A DNA stretch of 64,000 bases. Source: Epilithonimonas vandammei (GTDB lineage: Bacteria; Bacteroidota; Bacteroidia; Flavobacteriales; Weeksellaceae). Position 1 is the stretch's first letter, and each line of letters opens with the position of its first letter. The position numbers were made by a program, and so were the translations under genes. The stretch spans positions 248,001 through 312,000 of the forward strand of contig NZ_CP034161.1 in NCBI RefSeq assembly GCF_003860525.1, given 5' to 3'. The notes below the pieces were generated by a model. The model searched no databases, was not told where the DNA came from, and was given only the letters and a program-made list of their open reading frames with translations. Positions 8,137 to 18,254 of the stretch are shown here, piece after piece.

Positions 8137-9384
8137 ATGAATAAGAAAAGAACACTAACGTTTTGCCTTTTGGCAATAGTACTGCCGGTCCTCGCCTTTG
8201 CGCAGACCGATGGCGATTACAGCAACCTGCTTCAGTTTCTGAAGGGTGACGGCGCTTTTGAAAAGTGGTTTATGGAGGTGTTTACCAAACTGGACACCAG
8301 CATTCAGGACAGCGCTCAAGGTTCCGCATTGGTCGGAAGAGCTATCGGAGGGCTCGGTGTATTGATGTATCTCGGTTATATGGGCTGGCAGATGGCTGCC
8401 GGAGACCGGGAATGGGAAATTACCCCGATGCTTAAACCGATCCTAATTGGGTTTACCCTGGTCTATTGGACGGGATTTGTCAATCTGATACAGGCCCCGT
8501 TCGAGGCCATCGCCGAACCCGGCATTGCTATTTTCAGCGATATCGAATCCGAGGTCAATGACCTGAGGATTCAGCGGTTCAAAAAACAACAGCAATTGTT
8601 GGATGCGGTCATTAAGCTCAATGCCGAGGAAGATGCCAAGCAGGAGGTCATTAACAATACTTCGAAAGATGCAGATGATTCGTGGTTTGATATCAGCGAC
8701 GGGATTGATAAGCTTCTGCAGCCTATCAAGGAATGGCAGATCAGGATGCAGTTCCAGATGCAGAAACTCGTGGCTGAAGTGATCGAGTTTGTCTGTCTTT
8801 CTGTTCTCAGGACTTGTGTTTACCTGATATTCTTTATCCAGAAGATCTGGGCATACATTCTAATCATTTTAGGTCCCATTGCAGTCGGAATGGCGCTGGT
8901 ACCGGGATTTGAAAACTCGCTGTACAGCTGGATTTCCAAATTCATCAATATCAACCTTTACACATTTGTGGCCTACACGATCATCAATATCGGGCAGCAG
9001 CTTATTGCTTCAGGATACACGATGGAAATCGAGCGTTACGACACTTTATTGACCAACGGCACAGTGACCAACCTGGATGCCTTAATGGTTTATGTGAGTA
9101 ATTCCGGGATGATCTACAATCAGCTTTTTACCTGTGTCGCTTATATCGTGACCGGTATCGGTGTTCTGATGACCCCGACCATTGCTGATACGATTGTAAC
9201 TGCAGGCGGAGCAGGTGCCATGACGAAAATGAAACAAGCCGCCGGAAAAGTGGCAAGCAGTGCTAAAACAGCGGTATTGACTGTGAAAACAGGCGGAGCT
9301 GCCGCAGCGGCATCGGCTGCGAAATCAGCCGCAGCAGGTACTGCATCGGGAAGAGTTCAGGACGCAATGAAAAACACAAAATAA
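8137..9384 (+). CDS. traJ: Conjugal transfer protein TraJ (VirB6-like polytopic membrane protein)
   Basis: A 415-residue protein with a signal peptide ending near AFAQTDG (residue about 23) and several transmembrane segments: about residues 70-87, 100-120, 225-260, 280-295 and 325-345. The early motif GALVGRAIGGLGVLMYLGYMGWQMAAGDREWEITPMLKPI-like region is characteristic of TraJ in Bacteroidota conjugative elements. The tail is alanine-rich and low in complexity (about residues 370-405). It is thought to form the inner-membrane channel, comparable to VirB6. It is followed by a 67-bp gap before traK. Confidence 0.88.
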   Translation: MNKKRTLTFCLLAIVLPVLAFAQTDGDYSNLLQFLKGDGAFEKWFMEVFTKLDTSIQDSAQGSALVGRAIGGLGVLMYLGYMGWQMAAGDREWEITPMLKPILIGFTLVYWTGFVNLIQAPFEAIAEPGIAIFSDIESEVNDLRIQRFKKQQQLLDAVIKLNAEEDAKQEVINNTSKDADDSWFDISDGIDKLLQPIKEWQIRMQFQMQKLVAEVIEFVCLSVLRTCVYLIFFIQKIWAYILIILGPIAVGMALVPGFENSLYSWISKFININLYTFVAYTIINIGQQLIASGYTMEIERYDTLLTNGTVTNLDALMVYVSNSGMIYNQLFTCVAYIVTGIGVLMTPTIADTIVTAGGAGAMTKMKQAAGKVASSAKTAVLTVKTGGAAAAASAAKSAAAGTASGRVQDAMKNTK

Positions 9385-9451
9385 GTCTCATCAAAAATTG
9401 AAATGATGGGTTACTACCAACCAACAACAATCAACCAACAACTACAATAAG

Positions 9452-10066
9452 ATGCTTATCAAAAATATAGAACAGCGAATCAAGATCAATAAGATCGTAT
9501 CCTTATCAGCCATTGGCTTTGCCGTATTCATTGTTATTGCCGGGTTTTTCTTTTCCTATCGGATGATCCAGGATTCCCGCAAATCGATTTATGTTCTGGA
9601 TAATGGAGTTCCGGTATTGGCTAAGCAAACGGATGTGCTGTTAAACCGTCCGGTTGAATACAAAGCCCAAATCGAATTGTTCCACCGCCTTTTTTTCACA
9701 TTAGCTCCCGATGATACCTATATCAAGGAAAATATTCAGAAGTCATTGTATCTCATTGATGACAGTGGGAAGAAGGAATACACCAATCTCAGGGAAAAAG
9801 GATTTTATAACCAGATCGTGGCTTCAAGCTCAATGGTCAGCATGCACGCGGATTCGATCAGCCTCAATATGGAACAGAACAAATTTCAATTCTTTGGAAA
9901 GCAGATGATCACCCGAAAATCTTCGGTTATCACCCGGAAACTTATTACCGAAGGATTTTTTGAGGATATCATCCGAAGCCCCAACAATCCTCACGGCGTT
10001 CTGCTGAAGAACTGGCGCATCATCGATAATGAGGAACTCTCCAATCAAACCAAAAATTCGTATTAA
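9452..10066 (+). CDS. traK: Conjugal transfer protein TraK (VirB8-like)
   Basis: A 204-residue protein with a short cytoplasmic N-terminus, one transmembrane helix (about residues 18-36) and a periplasmic domain containing EYKAQIELFHRLFFTLAPDD and a C-terminal KNWRIIDN. Both are TraK hallmarks in CTnDOT-type systems. Topology and size match VirB8-type assembly factors that link the inner-membrane complex with the channel. The following gene's start codon lies 1 bp after its stop. Confidence 0.88.
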   Translation: MLIKNIEQRIKINKIVSLSAIGFAVFIVIAGFFFSYRMIQDSRKSIYVLDNGVPVLAKQTDVLLNRPVEYKAQIELFHRLFFTLAPDDTYIKENIQKSLYLIDDSGKKEYTNLREKGFYNQIVASSSMVSMHADSISLNMEQNKFQFFGKQMITRKSSVITRKLITEGFFEDIIRSPNNPHGVLLKNWRIIDNEELSNQTKNSY

Positions 10067-10067
10067 G

Positions 10068-10421
10068 ATGAATGCTTTTATAAAACAAACCGGCCAAAAA
10101 TGGCTGGACCGCGTGGCTAAAAATCCTAAAAAGTTCTTCGTGTATTCGATGATCTTTCTTTCGGTTTCGTTTATCGGTTCACTGATACAGGGAATCTTCT
10201 TTCCTTCCGAAAAGACCTTTTCCATCAAACCTCCGGTTCTCTATTCCAATACTGAGATCGGTCGGAATTCGGCTTCTGTTCAGGAGAAGGAAATGGAAAA
10301 GATCGTCAGCGAGCTGAAATTGCTGAAAGAAAAAAGAGACCGGAATGCTTTACAAAAAGAAGACAGCCTGAGAATAGAGTTTCTCTTTAACCGATTCCAG
10401 CAGTTAAAAAATAACCGGTAA
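10068..10421 (+). CDS. Small single-span ICE membrane protein, TraL-like position
   Basis: A 117-residue protein with a basic N-terminus, one transmembrane helix (about residues 24-44) and a charged coiled-coil-like tail. I place the start at 10068, one base after the traK stop; a start at 10029 would overlap traK by 38 bp and add 13 residues without support. The gene occupies the traL position between traK and traM. No domain is recognised. It is likely to be a scaffold or an accessory protein of the inner-membrane complex. Confidence 0.65.
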   Translation: MNAFIKQTGQKWLDRVAKNPKKFFVYSMIFLSVSFIGSLIQGIFFPSEKTFSIKPPVLYSNTEIGRNSASVQEKEMEKIVSELKLLKEKRDRNALQKEDSLRIEFLFNRFQQLKNNR

Positions 10422-10452
10422 TACCGGAGGATGTTATAAAAATCAAAACGTA

Positions 10453-11652
10453 ATGAAGAAAATTAATTTCAAACAGAAAAAATATGTGCTGCCGCTCTTG
10501 GCTTTGCCGTTCCTGCTTCTTTTCGGCTATGTCGGTGCAGAGTTCACCAAAGAGGACAAACCTAAAGAGAAACCCAAAGAGCTTTCCCTTTCACTGGGAG
10601 AAACGAAGGATTCTATTATGAATAAGAATGATGCCTATGATGCATTTTTTAAAAAAGACGACAACCGGACGATGTTGGGGGGACTGGATAAGGAACAGGA
10701 TAGTTTACTAAGCTATGATGACCAGTTGTCATTAGCACAAAAGAGAACGATTGATTCCCTGAAAGCGGTATCCTCAAGACAGAATCAATACCAGTCCAAA
10801 GGAAATACTTCATCCTACTACGATCCAAAGAAAAATGACGATAAGGATTATAAAAGGTCGGCAGAAATCATCCGGATGCTCAATGATAAATCGTATGGAA
10901 ATCAGGAAAATAAATACGCTTATACACCAAAAGAAAAAATTCAATCTGTCCAGCCAGATCCCGTCAAATACCTGAAAGAGCAGATGCTCGTGATGGATTC
11001 CCTGGAAAAAGCGAGAGACCCTGAATACCAAAGCAAACTGGTTGCAGAACAACGTCTCAAAGCCAATAAGGAAAAGATGGAAGAATTTCTTAATTCTACC
11101 TTCAATGTCAGCAAATCAGGAATCAACAGTGTGTTCAATGCATTCTATAAAGAACAGGAAAACAGCTTTATCAAAGCGGTCATTGACGAAAACAACAAAG
11201 GCTTTCTCGGCAGCCGGATAAGATTCAGACTATTGGAAGATATTTTTGTGAGCAACCGTAAAATTAGTAAAGGTTCCATTCTCTATGGGCAGATCTTCGG
11301 ATTCTCCATGCAAAGGGTTGATCTTAAGATCATATCGGTGTTCACCCAGGGAGAGATCTTTCCGGTTAACTTGTCTATCTATGATGTTGACGGGATGAAG
11401 GGTTTGTACGTTCCCCAAAGTGTGTTCCGTGATATGATCCGGGAAATGGGTAGCAATTCAGTTCAGGGAACACAAATGGATATGGGTGGACAGGGATTTT
11501 TTACCAGCATCGGTTCCAAATTGTTCACTTCCACCTCTAAATCCATCGCCAATCTTATCAAAACCAATAAAGCGAAACTGAAATATAATTCCTATGTATT
11601 CCTGATCGACGAAAAACAGCTTAAAGAATCACAAAACCAGCAAAATAAATAA
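10453..11652 (+). CDS. traM: Conjugal transfer protein TraM (VirB10-like)
   Basis: A 399-residue protein with a cytoplasmic basic start, one transmembrane helix (about residues 12-28), a long low-complexity stretch rich in K, D, S and Q, and a C-terminal beta-rich domain from about residue 240 (RIRFRLLEDIFVSNRKISKGSILYG; LKIISVFTQGEIFPVNLSIYDVDGMKGLYVP). The layout and the C-terminal motifs are those of TraM in Bacteroidota conjugative transposons, the VirB10 counterpart spanning the periplasm. The next gene starts 1 bp later. Confidence 0.9.
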   Translation: MKKINFKQKKYVLPLLALPFLLLFGYVGAEFTKEDKPKEKPKELSLSLGETKDSIMNKNDAYDAFFKKDDNRTMLGGLDKEQDSLLSYDDQLSLAQKRTIDSLKAVSSRQNQYQSKGNTSSYYDPKKNDDKDYKRSAEIIRMLNDKSYGNQENKYAYTPKEKIQSVQPDPVKYLKEQMLVMDSLEKARDPEYQSKLVAEQRLKANKEKMEEFLNSTFNVSKSGINSVFNAFYKEQENSFIKAVIDENNKGFLGSRIRFRLLEDIFVSNRKISKGSILYGQIFGFSMQRVDLKIISVFTQGEIFPVNLSIYDVDGMKGLYVPQSVFRDMIREMGSNSVQGTQMDMGGQGFFTSIGSKLFTSTSKSIANLIKTNKAKLKYNSYVFLIDEKQLKESQNQQNK

Positions 11653-11653
11653 A

Positions 11654-12523
11654 ATGATGAAAACCTTACTACACAGCCTCCTGCTCTTCACCGCACCATT
11701 TTTCACCGCACAGACAGCCACTCCTGAGCAGATCATTTCTGATCTGCCGGAACTTGAGATCACGGAAGGGATCAACCTTCACATGATCTCACCGGAACCC
11801 ATTCAATATGTTGACCTTTCCACCGATAAACTGACCGGCGATCTTCCTGCCAGCAGTATCGCAAGAATTAAAATTACCGATAACCCAGTCTCTGAGAAGG
11901 ATAAAAAGAAACAATCCATCTCTTTTTTCAGCGGAGATACAGTGGGGATCATCACGGTTGTCGGTCAATCATTCATCGCACAGTATAAGGTGGTCTATAG
12001 AAGCCAAGATAATCTGAATACCATTACCAACATTCATATTCAGCCCGAAGCGATGCAGCCCATCGAGTTTGACAAAATGAGCTTCTCAAACCGCGAACTC
12101 AGGCAATTTGCCTTGGACATCATTCAAAATAAAGCTGACAAAAAGCCTGTCAGAACAGAAAACAACCTGAATCTCCGTATGCAGCTTAACAATGTATATG
12201 TGATGGCTGATTACATCTTTCTGGATATGAACTTTAAAAATACTTCCAATCTGAGTTACGACCTGGAAGCCCTCAAGTTTTCCATAGAGGATAAAAAGAT
12301 CCATAAGGCGACCAACAATCAGAGTATTGAGATGACACCGGTGTTTCAGCTAAATCCTCAAAAGCATTTCAGGAAAAACTTCAGAAATATTTATGTATTC
12401 AAAAAATTTACCTATCCGAACTCCAAGGTGATGATGATCCGTCTTATCGAGGAACAGCTCTCCGGAAGGACCATCGAAATGAAAGTAAACTATTCGGATA
12501 TCCTTAAAGCAGATACCTTCTAG
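11654..12523 (+). CDS. traN: Conjugal transfer protein TraN (DUF4138, VirB9-like)
   Basis: A 289-residue protein with a signal peptide (MMKTLLHSLLLFTAPFFTAQ) and two beta-rich parts. The first contains ISEP-like HMISPEPIQYVDLSTDKLTGDLPA and SFFSGDTVGIITVVGQSFIAQY. The second contains NNVYVMADYIFLDMNFKNTSNLSYDLEALKFSIEDKK. These are typical of DUF4138/TraN, the likely VirB9-type outer channel protein that binds TraM. The gene ends the core channel cluster; 36 bp separate it from the coupling protein gene. Confidence 0.9.
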   Translation: MMKTLLHSLLLFTAPFFTAQTATPEQIISDLPELEITEGINLHMISPEPIQYVDLSTDKLTGDLPASSIARIKITDNPVSEKDKKKQSISFFSGDTVGIITVVGQSFIAQYKVVYRSQDNLNTITNIHIQPEAMQPIEFDKMSFSNRELRQFALDIIQNKADKKPVRTENNLNLRMQLNNVYVMADYIFLDMNFKNTSNLSYDLEALKFSIEDKKIHKATNNQSIEMTPVFQLNPQKHFRKNFRNIYVFKKFTYPNSKVMMIRLIEEQLSGRTIEMKVNYSDILKADTF

Positions 12524-12559
12524 CAGGCTAGGCCCGACCTAATTTTTTAACTAAAAAAA

Positions 12560-14554
12560 ATGCAAGAACAACAACATCAGATCAGGATCTACGGATTCCT
12601 TCAAAAGGCAGTCTATGCTGTCGTTGCATTGGATTGTGCTGCTCTTTTTTACCTGAATGCAGATGTTCCGGTAATCTCCAATCTATTGAAGAACTTCTCG
12701 AAGATGAGTTTTATTTATCCACCCATTAATGCCAAGTTTGCCACACTCCTTTTGGTTGGATTGGTTGCTATCGGAACCAAGGCAAAGAAAAAGAAAGATC
12801 TCAACGTGACAAAGGAAATCATTGTTCCAATGGTCTTGGGACTAATAATGATGTTTAGCTCACTCGTTTGGCAGAACGAAGCAGGAAACACAGAACTTCC
12901 AAAAGTATTTCCCGGGATGAATCTGTACCAGATCATTTATGCAGTTCTCTCTTTTTTAGGTGCGGTTATCCTTCAGATGGGCGCAGACAGTATCTCCAAG
13001 CTGATGCAGCAGAAAATGGGGAAAGACCGGTGGAATGTCGAAGAAGAATCCTTTGACCAGAACAAAGAGTTGGTCAATACCGACACCAGCATTAATATTC
13101 CGTACCTGTTCCGGTACAATGGCAAGATCAATAAAGGATGGATCAACATTAATCCGTTTCGTGGTACAACCGTGATCGGAACACCGGGAAGCGGATAGTC
13201 GTTCGGGGTGATAAACCCGGCCATCCGTCAGATGATCGCCAAAGGTTTCTGCCTATGCATTTATGACTTCAAGTTTCCGGATCTGGCGCAGATCGCCTAC
13301 TATCATTATCTGATTAAAAAAAGCAGGGAATCGGAATACAACTACCAGTTTCACGTCATTAATCTGAATGAGGTCGAAAGATCAAAACGGGTAAATCCGT
13401 TTCATAAAAAGTATATCCAAACCCTGGCGGAAGCTCAGGAAATGGCAGAATCGATGGTTTCCTCACTGCAAAAAGGCGGAAGCAGCTCCGGCGGAGGATC
13501 GGATGCGTTCTTCACGCAATCTGCGATCAACTTCCTGTCTTCCTGCATTTACTTCTTTGCCACCCTGGAAAACGGGAAATATTCAGACCTGCCACATATC
13601 CTCTCTTTTATGAATCGGAGCTATCAGGAAATTTTTGACACGTTGTTTACCAATGAAGAGATAGGCTCATTGCTTTCTCCCTTCAAAACAGCATATGACA
13701 ACAAAGCTTTTGATCAACTGGAAGGACAGATTGGAACACTGAAGATATATCTCTCCCGATTAGCAACCAAAGAAAGCTTTTGGGTCTTCTCAGGAGACGA
13801 AGTAGAACTTAAAATTACCGACAGGGAGAACCCTTCCATCTTGATTTTAGCCTCAGACCCCGGAACACAGGATATTAATTCTGCTTTGTATTCGTCGGTG
13901 TTAAACCGAACCTTGCGACTGATCAACTCCAAGCACAACCTGCCTGGAGGTATCATTGCCGATGAATTTCCAACCATTTATATCCATAAGATAGACAATG
14001 TTGTTGCCACAGCAAGAAGCAACCGCGTTGCTGTATTACTCGGGCTTCAGGAAATTCCACAACTTCGGCAATTTTACAAAAAGGAAGTGGCAGACACTAT
14101 TTCTGCCATTGTCGGAAATATTCTCTCCGGTTCTGCAAGAGATAAAAATACACTGGACTGGCTGGAAAAACTGTTTGGAAAGATCAAGCAGAAATCTTAC
14201 TCACAGTCCATATCACAACAGGGAACAACGACCAGCATAAATGAGAAAATGGATAACATGATACCGGCCGGAAAAATAGCCGCATTAAAAACCGGGGAAA
14301 TGGTTGGGATGATCGCCCAAGGCGAAGAAAACGATGCGGAGGAATACAAGACGTCAGCGATTCACGGGAAGATCAATCTGGATATGAAAGCCATTAAAGA
14401 AGAAGAGCGAAACTATGCTCCGATGCCGGTCTATTATTCATTTCTGGATAAAAGGGGAATTAACCGCAAAGAGGAAGTACTGATGAGCAATTTCCGGAAG
14501 ATCAACAAGGAAGTGGAGCTCATCGTGAACGAATTTATAAAATCAGCCTCATGA
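12560..14554 (+). pseudogene. VirD4/TraG-type coupling protein gene interrupted by an amber codon in Walker A
   Basis: One 665-codon frame is interrupted at 13196-13198 by TAG; the two halves (212 aa before, about 452 aa after) are in the same frame. The N-terminal half has transmembrane segments (about residues 13-27, 55-70, 90-100 and 115-130). The stop falls exactly at the lysine of the nucleotide-binding loop, giving GTPGSG-stop-SFGV where GTPGSGKSFGV is expected. A single A-to-T change (AAG to TAG) explains it. The rest is typical of coupling proteins, with SILILASDPG (Walker B area) and ADEFPTIYIHKID. Coupling proteins hand relaxase-bound DNA to the channel. Unless suppressed or a sequencing error, the gene cannot make an active protein. 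Confidence 0.88.
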
Positions 14555-15390
14555 AAACGCTTACAACATACTGCTTTATCGCCTTATTTTTTTCTTTTCA
14601 TTGCTTTGTGTATGGGCAATTCAATACCCTTATACCCATCCAGCCTAAGAAAACAGAGAATCTTCCAATTGTGGAGAAGACGGATGAGACTAAGGATTTG
14701 AAGCAGAAAAGCGACAAAAAATTCTGGAAGGCTATTTTTAACACAAGCTCCAAAGCAGACCTGAAAAAAGAACTGGATTCGTTGAAAACAATGATCAAAG
14801 AGAATTCAGAAAATAACAACAAAAAATGGAGAATACTAAAAATCCAGGACTCGCTGATTTTACAGCTGCAAAGCCAAGTAATTATTAATGAACAGAAACG
14901 AACTACTTCTATAACGAGGAATGATTATGAAAATAAAACCGGAGAACTGACGTTATCAAAGATCGCAATGCCATTAAGCAGGTCTGTTTCTGTAAGGTCT
15001 CCATACGGAATGAGAATACACCCCTTACTTGGAAGAGCCAAAATGCATAATGGTATTGACCTGAAAGCCAATTATGAGAATGTATATTCCGTGATGGACG
15101 GAATGGTTACCGCCACAGGATGGGATCCTAAAGGCGGTGGAAATTACATCAAAGTGAAGCATTATAACCGGTTTGAAACTTCTTACCTGCACCTTTCAGA
15201 AATTTATTACAGAACAGGAGACCCGGTAAAAGCGGGATATATCATTGCGAAAAGCGGCAATTCCGGAAATTCTACAGGAGCACACCTGCACTTTGCGGTC
15301 AGGGAGAATGGGAATTACATCAATCCTATCCGTTTTCTCAATGACCTTATCGAAGCCAATCATTGGCTTGCAACATCTTATCAAAACTAA
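14551..15390 (+). CDS. M23 family (LytM-type) zinc peptidase of the ICE
   Basis: A 279-residue protein with a signal peptide (about residues 1-22), a charged coiled-coil region (about 45-115) and a C-terminal LytM domain. The zinc and catalytic motifs are present: HNGIDLKA (HxxxD, about residues 167-171) and GAHLHFAVRENG (HxH, about 248-250), with VRSPYGMRIHPLLG before them. Such enzymes cut peptidoglycan cross-bridges, here probably to open the wall for the mating channel. The start overlaps the coupling-protein stop (ATGA). Confidence 0.88.
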   Translation: MKTLTTYCFIALFFSFHCFVYGQFNTLIPIQPKKTENLPIVEKTDETKDLKQKSDKKFWKAIFNTSSKADLKKELDSLKTMIKENSENNNKKWRILKIQDSLILQLQSQVIINEQKRTTSITRNDYENKTGELTLSKIAMPLSRSVSVRSPYGMRIHPLLGRAKMHNGIDLKANYENVYSVMDGMVTATGWDPKGGGNYIKVKHYNRFETSYLHLSEIYYRTGDPVKAGYIIAKSGNSGNSTGAHLHFAVRENGNYINPIRFLNDLIEANHWLATSYQN

Positions 15391-15405
15391 CAAAAACATC
15401 ATCAT

Positions 15406-16098
15406 ATGGAACATCACAATTTACCCACCGAAGACCTGAAAACCTACGGCATCATCAATGAGGACCTGACGTTTTCCAAAAAGTTAAGTCATGACGACGT
15501 CCAGAAGTTTCTTCGAGGCTATACGATTGTCGCCGATAATGACAGGAACCGGGCTACTTTTCAGCTGACCGATAACAATACCCAGCTGAAGGTCATCTTT
15601 CTGGAACGAGACAAAAGCCTTTCGGAGATTCTGGAACAAAGCAAAGAAAAAGTCCAATATACGGACATTAAAGACCTGTCAAAATCTACGGACCAATGGA
15701 ATATCGAAAAGAAAGCCTTCATTTTCGATAAGGAAAACAGCAAAACAGTGGAATTCGATTTTATCAAAAATGCCACTGAGCTCACTGCCATTATCGCTGA
15801 CCAAAAGGACTCTCAGGAACTGGGCCGCTATAAAGCCGAACTGCAGAAGCTGAAAAATTACCTTTATGACAAATTCGACCAGTACCCGGAAATCGCCAAA
15901 GCAATTTCTAATGATTTGAATATTGTCTCCAGGGAACTTAATGCCGTGACGAGGATAGCTGTCGAAGATAAAAGAATGCACAATGGTAATTCTGATGTTC
16001 AACTCAATGTCAATGACACGGATCGGTATGAAGATGCCAACCGTATGCGGCAAAATGAGGAACAACAGCTGGATGAGAAACGAAGATTCAGAAGATAA
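15406..16098 (+). CDS. ICE protein of unknown function
   Basis: A 230-residue soluble, strongly charged protein without signal peptide or membrane segment. The C-terminal third is predicted helical (LGRYKAELQKLKNYLYDKFDQYPEIAKAI) and ends in a polar tail rich in N, D, E and R. It follows the peptidase by 15 bp and precedes a 61-bp gap. The family appears to belong to flavobacterial ICEs, but I do not recognise a domain and assign no function. Confidence 0.7.
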   Translation: MEHHNLPTEDLKTYGIINEDLTFSKKLSHDDVQKFLRGYTIVADNDRNRATFQLTDNNTQLKVIFLERDKSLSEILEQSKEKVQYTDIKDLSKSTDQWNIEKKAFIFDKENSKTVEFDFIKNATELTAIIADQKDSQELGRYKAELQKLKNYLYDKFDQYPEIAKAISNDLNIVSRELNAVTRIAVEDKRMHNGNSDVQLNVNDTDRYEDANRMRQNEEQQLDEKRRFRR

Positions 16099-16159
16099 AT
16101 TCTCTGAAAGCCTCTCACACTCTTAAAAAAATAAAAAGGCCTAACTCAATAATGCAACA

Positions 16160-18187
16160 ATGGATCTATTTGAAAATTACCACCAACTTCCCGAAGAACT
16201 GCAGGCAGTCCTGGATAAATGGCAGCAAAAAGAAGCTAGTACAGGACTAGATTATACAGATTGTAAAGCATTCCAGGAGGAATGTGAAGCGGTTGGTTAC
16301 ACCTTCGACTACCAGTTAGATGGCCAGCCATTCGATCTACGTCCCATCAACTCGCCCAATCCCCGATTACAAGACGAGATGGATCATCTTAAGAATACAG
16401 TGACTATTAAAGCAGGAAAAAATCTTAGCTGGTATGATCAATACATTACGCCGCTATCAAGGGCTTATAAAGATTTCATAAAGGAAATGGAGCATACTTC
16501 TTCCGAGCATTTCTTCCGCGACGGAGAACGGAAATTTACCGCGCAGGAGAGAAAATTTATGCAGATCTACGCTTACAGAAACATACCAGTTCCAAACGAG
16601 GGAGATCGGCAAAAATTAATTGCCGATACCTGGGCGAAAGAATTGAGCAACAGGACGGAATTAAGTGCCGGTATGACCTATGCGCAGATTGATGAAAAGC
16701 AGGCTCATCATTACCGCAACTATGAAGCGGAAGCCGCAAAGTCCGATGTCAAAGGAATACCTTATACCGATGAGCCGGACTATGAGGAAAACAGGAAGGC
16801 AGCATCCTCCTTACCAGCCGGTTGGAATTGGTATGATTACGATGATGGAAGCGGATCTCTAAGAAGTCCAAATGGCTACAGCTATTACAGCTATGACCTG
16901 CAAACCCAGGAATACCGATTACCATACGGCAAAAACGAGTGGGCAGGGATGAAAGACGTTGATGAAACATCAAAAAGCCTGAACGAATTTAAAGTTTTTG
17001 CAGAAATTGACCTGAAAGAAAAAGCCCAACTGAACCATCTTTCTCCGAAGCTTTCTAAAGAAGAAATTAATGATCTGCTTGATTATAGAAATAGTACAAA
17101 AGAGCAAAAATTTATACTGGAAGATTTAAGGATTACCCAGCATCAAAGGGAAAGTTACCTGGAAGAGAAAGAATTCGGAACAACAAGCGGAGACTACTCT
17201 TTAAGCGAAGAGCAATTAAGACAACTGCCGGATTTCATTGATGGCCATTATCTGTCTAAGAATGATAAATACGAGTTGGCTTATGGCTTACTTCAAAAAC
17301 AGCAGTATGCGGAAGCCTACTCCATCTTGCCTGGCGGTGAAATTATTAAAATGTTCCTGGACGAAGAAGAGATGTCAGCATACAGGCCATTATCAATCAA
17401 TGAAATAAAATATAACAATCAAAATCCAAACATTATGGAAACACAAAAAGATTTCGACCAGGTACAATACCTGAAAGACCAGCTGAAATACCTCGGTTTT
17501 GGCGAAGGCGAACAGCTTCACAAAGATTTAGAAAGCGGAATTGCTGCTAAAAAACAGCACTTTGAAATTAAAACAGGTTCTGACAAGGCATCCCCCGGCA
17601 ACCAGGTGGATTTCACGCTGAAATTCAACAAAACAGAGAGAGGTGGTATTTTTCTCAATTCCTACCATGACAAACTCACCATGGAGAACAGCGAAGATCG
17701 GTCCCACAATTTTCCGGTTAGCAGGGATAATAATTTTACTGCTAAAGAAGCCATTAATCTTTTAGAGGGACGCAGCGTGAAGACCGAATTTCTCAATCCT
17801 AAGACCCAAGAAGAAGCGACCGCCTTTGTTCAGTTCGATTTCGGCCATCCTAAAACTGAAAAAGGTAACTACTACTTTCAGAACTTCTACGAAAATTACG
17901 GTGTGGATACAGCAAAGATCGTTGAGAAAGCGGAGCTGCTGTTTGATAAGCCGGAATGGAAAGACAATGCGATAAAATCTCTGGAGAAAGGGAATATCGT
18001 CAAAGTAAAATTCAAACAGGATGATTCGGTCATCGAAGGCAAAGCAGTTCTTAATCCTCAGAATCGTAATCTAAAACTCTACGACAACGATATGAACCGC
18101 CTGAATACCAACAAGCCTTTGGAAGGGCTGGAACAGGATCATAAAAACGAAAAAAATAACGTGAAAGAGCAGAGTATCAAACGTTAG
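16160..18187 (+). CDS. Large ICE protein of unknown function, apparent fusion of two parts
   Basis: A 675-residue soluble protein. The first part (about 1-425) carries a WW-like stretch, LPAGWNWYDYDDGSGSL with SPNGYSYYSYD (about residues 218-248), and helical polar regions. The second part (from about 426) begins METQKDFDQVQYLKDQLKYLGFGEG and looks like a separate ICE protein family with VDFTLKFNKTERGGIFLNSY. The bases just before that internal ATG (17435) read as an asparagine-rich low-complexity leader, like a translated 5' untranslated region. The two parts may be a fusion, or the second may also be made from its own start. No enzymatic motif seen. Confidence 0.7.
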   Translation: MDLFENYHQLPEELQAVLDKWQQKEASTGLDYTDCKAFQEECEAVGYTFDYQLDGQPFDLRPINSPNPRLQDEMDHLKNTVTIKAGKNLSWYDQYITPLSRAYKDFIKEMEHTSSEHFFRDGERKFTAQERKFMQIYAYRNIPVPNEGDRQKLIADTWAKELSNRTELSAGMTYAQIDEKQAHHYRNYEAEAAKSDVKGIPYTDEPDYEENRKAASSLPAGWNWYDYDDGSGSLRSPNGYSYYSYDLQTQEYRLPYGKNEWAGMKDVDETSKSLNEFKVFAEIDLKEKAQLNHLSPKLSKEEINDLLDYRNSTKEQKFILEDLRITQHQRESYLEEKEFGTTSGDYSLSEEQLRQLPDFIDGHYLSKNDKYELAYGLLQKQQYAEAYSILPGGEIIKMFLDEEEMSAYRPLSINEIKYNNQNPNIMETQKDFDQVQYLKDQLKYLGFGEGEQLHKDLESGIAAKKQHFEIKTGSDKASPGNQVDFTLKFNKTERGGIFLNSYHDKLTMENSEDRSHNFPVSRDNNFTAKEAINLLEGRSVKTEFLNPKTQEEATAFVQFDFGHPKTEKGNYYFQNFYENYGVDTAKIVEKAELLFDKPEWKDNAIKSLEKGNIVKVKFKQDDSVIEGKAVLNPQNRNLKLYDNDMNRLNTNKPLEGLEQDHKNEKNNVKEQSIKR

Positions 18188-18254
18188 AAATACCTGACCA
18201 TTATTTCGAAGGCGGCGGGTCAGATGATCTGCCGCTTTTTTAAAATTCAACACG

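Noticed and set aside
13196..13198. Amber codon as a pyrrolysine-type recoding site
   Set aside because: The position is the Walker A lysine, one base away from AAG; recoding in a Flavobacteriales ICE has no support in the sequence. A mutation or an error is simpler.
18188..18254. Possible terminator hairpin after the 675-residue ICE protein gene (gcggcgggtcag...ctgccgc with T run)
   Set aside because: The pairing gcggc with gccgc is partly interrupted and the operon clearly continues; evidence is too weak to call it a functional terminator.
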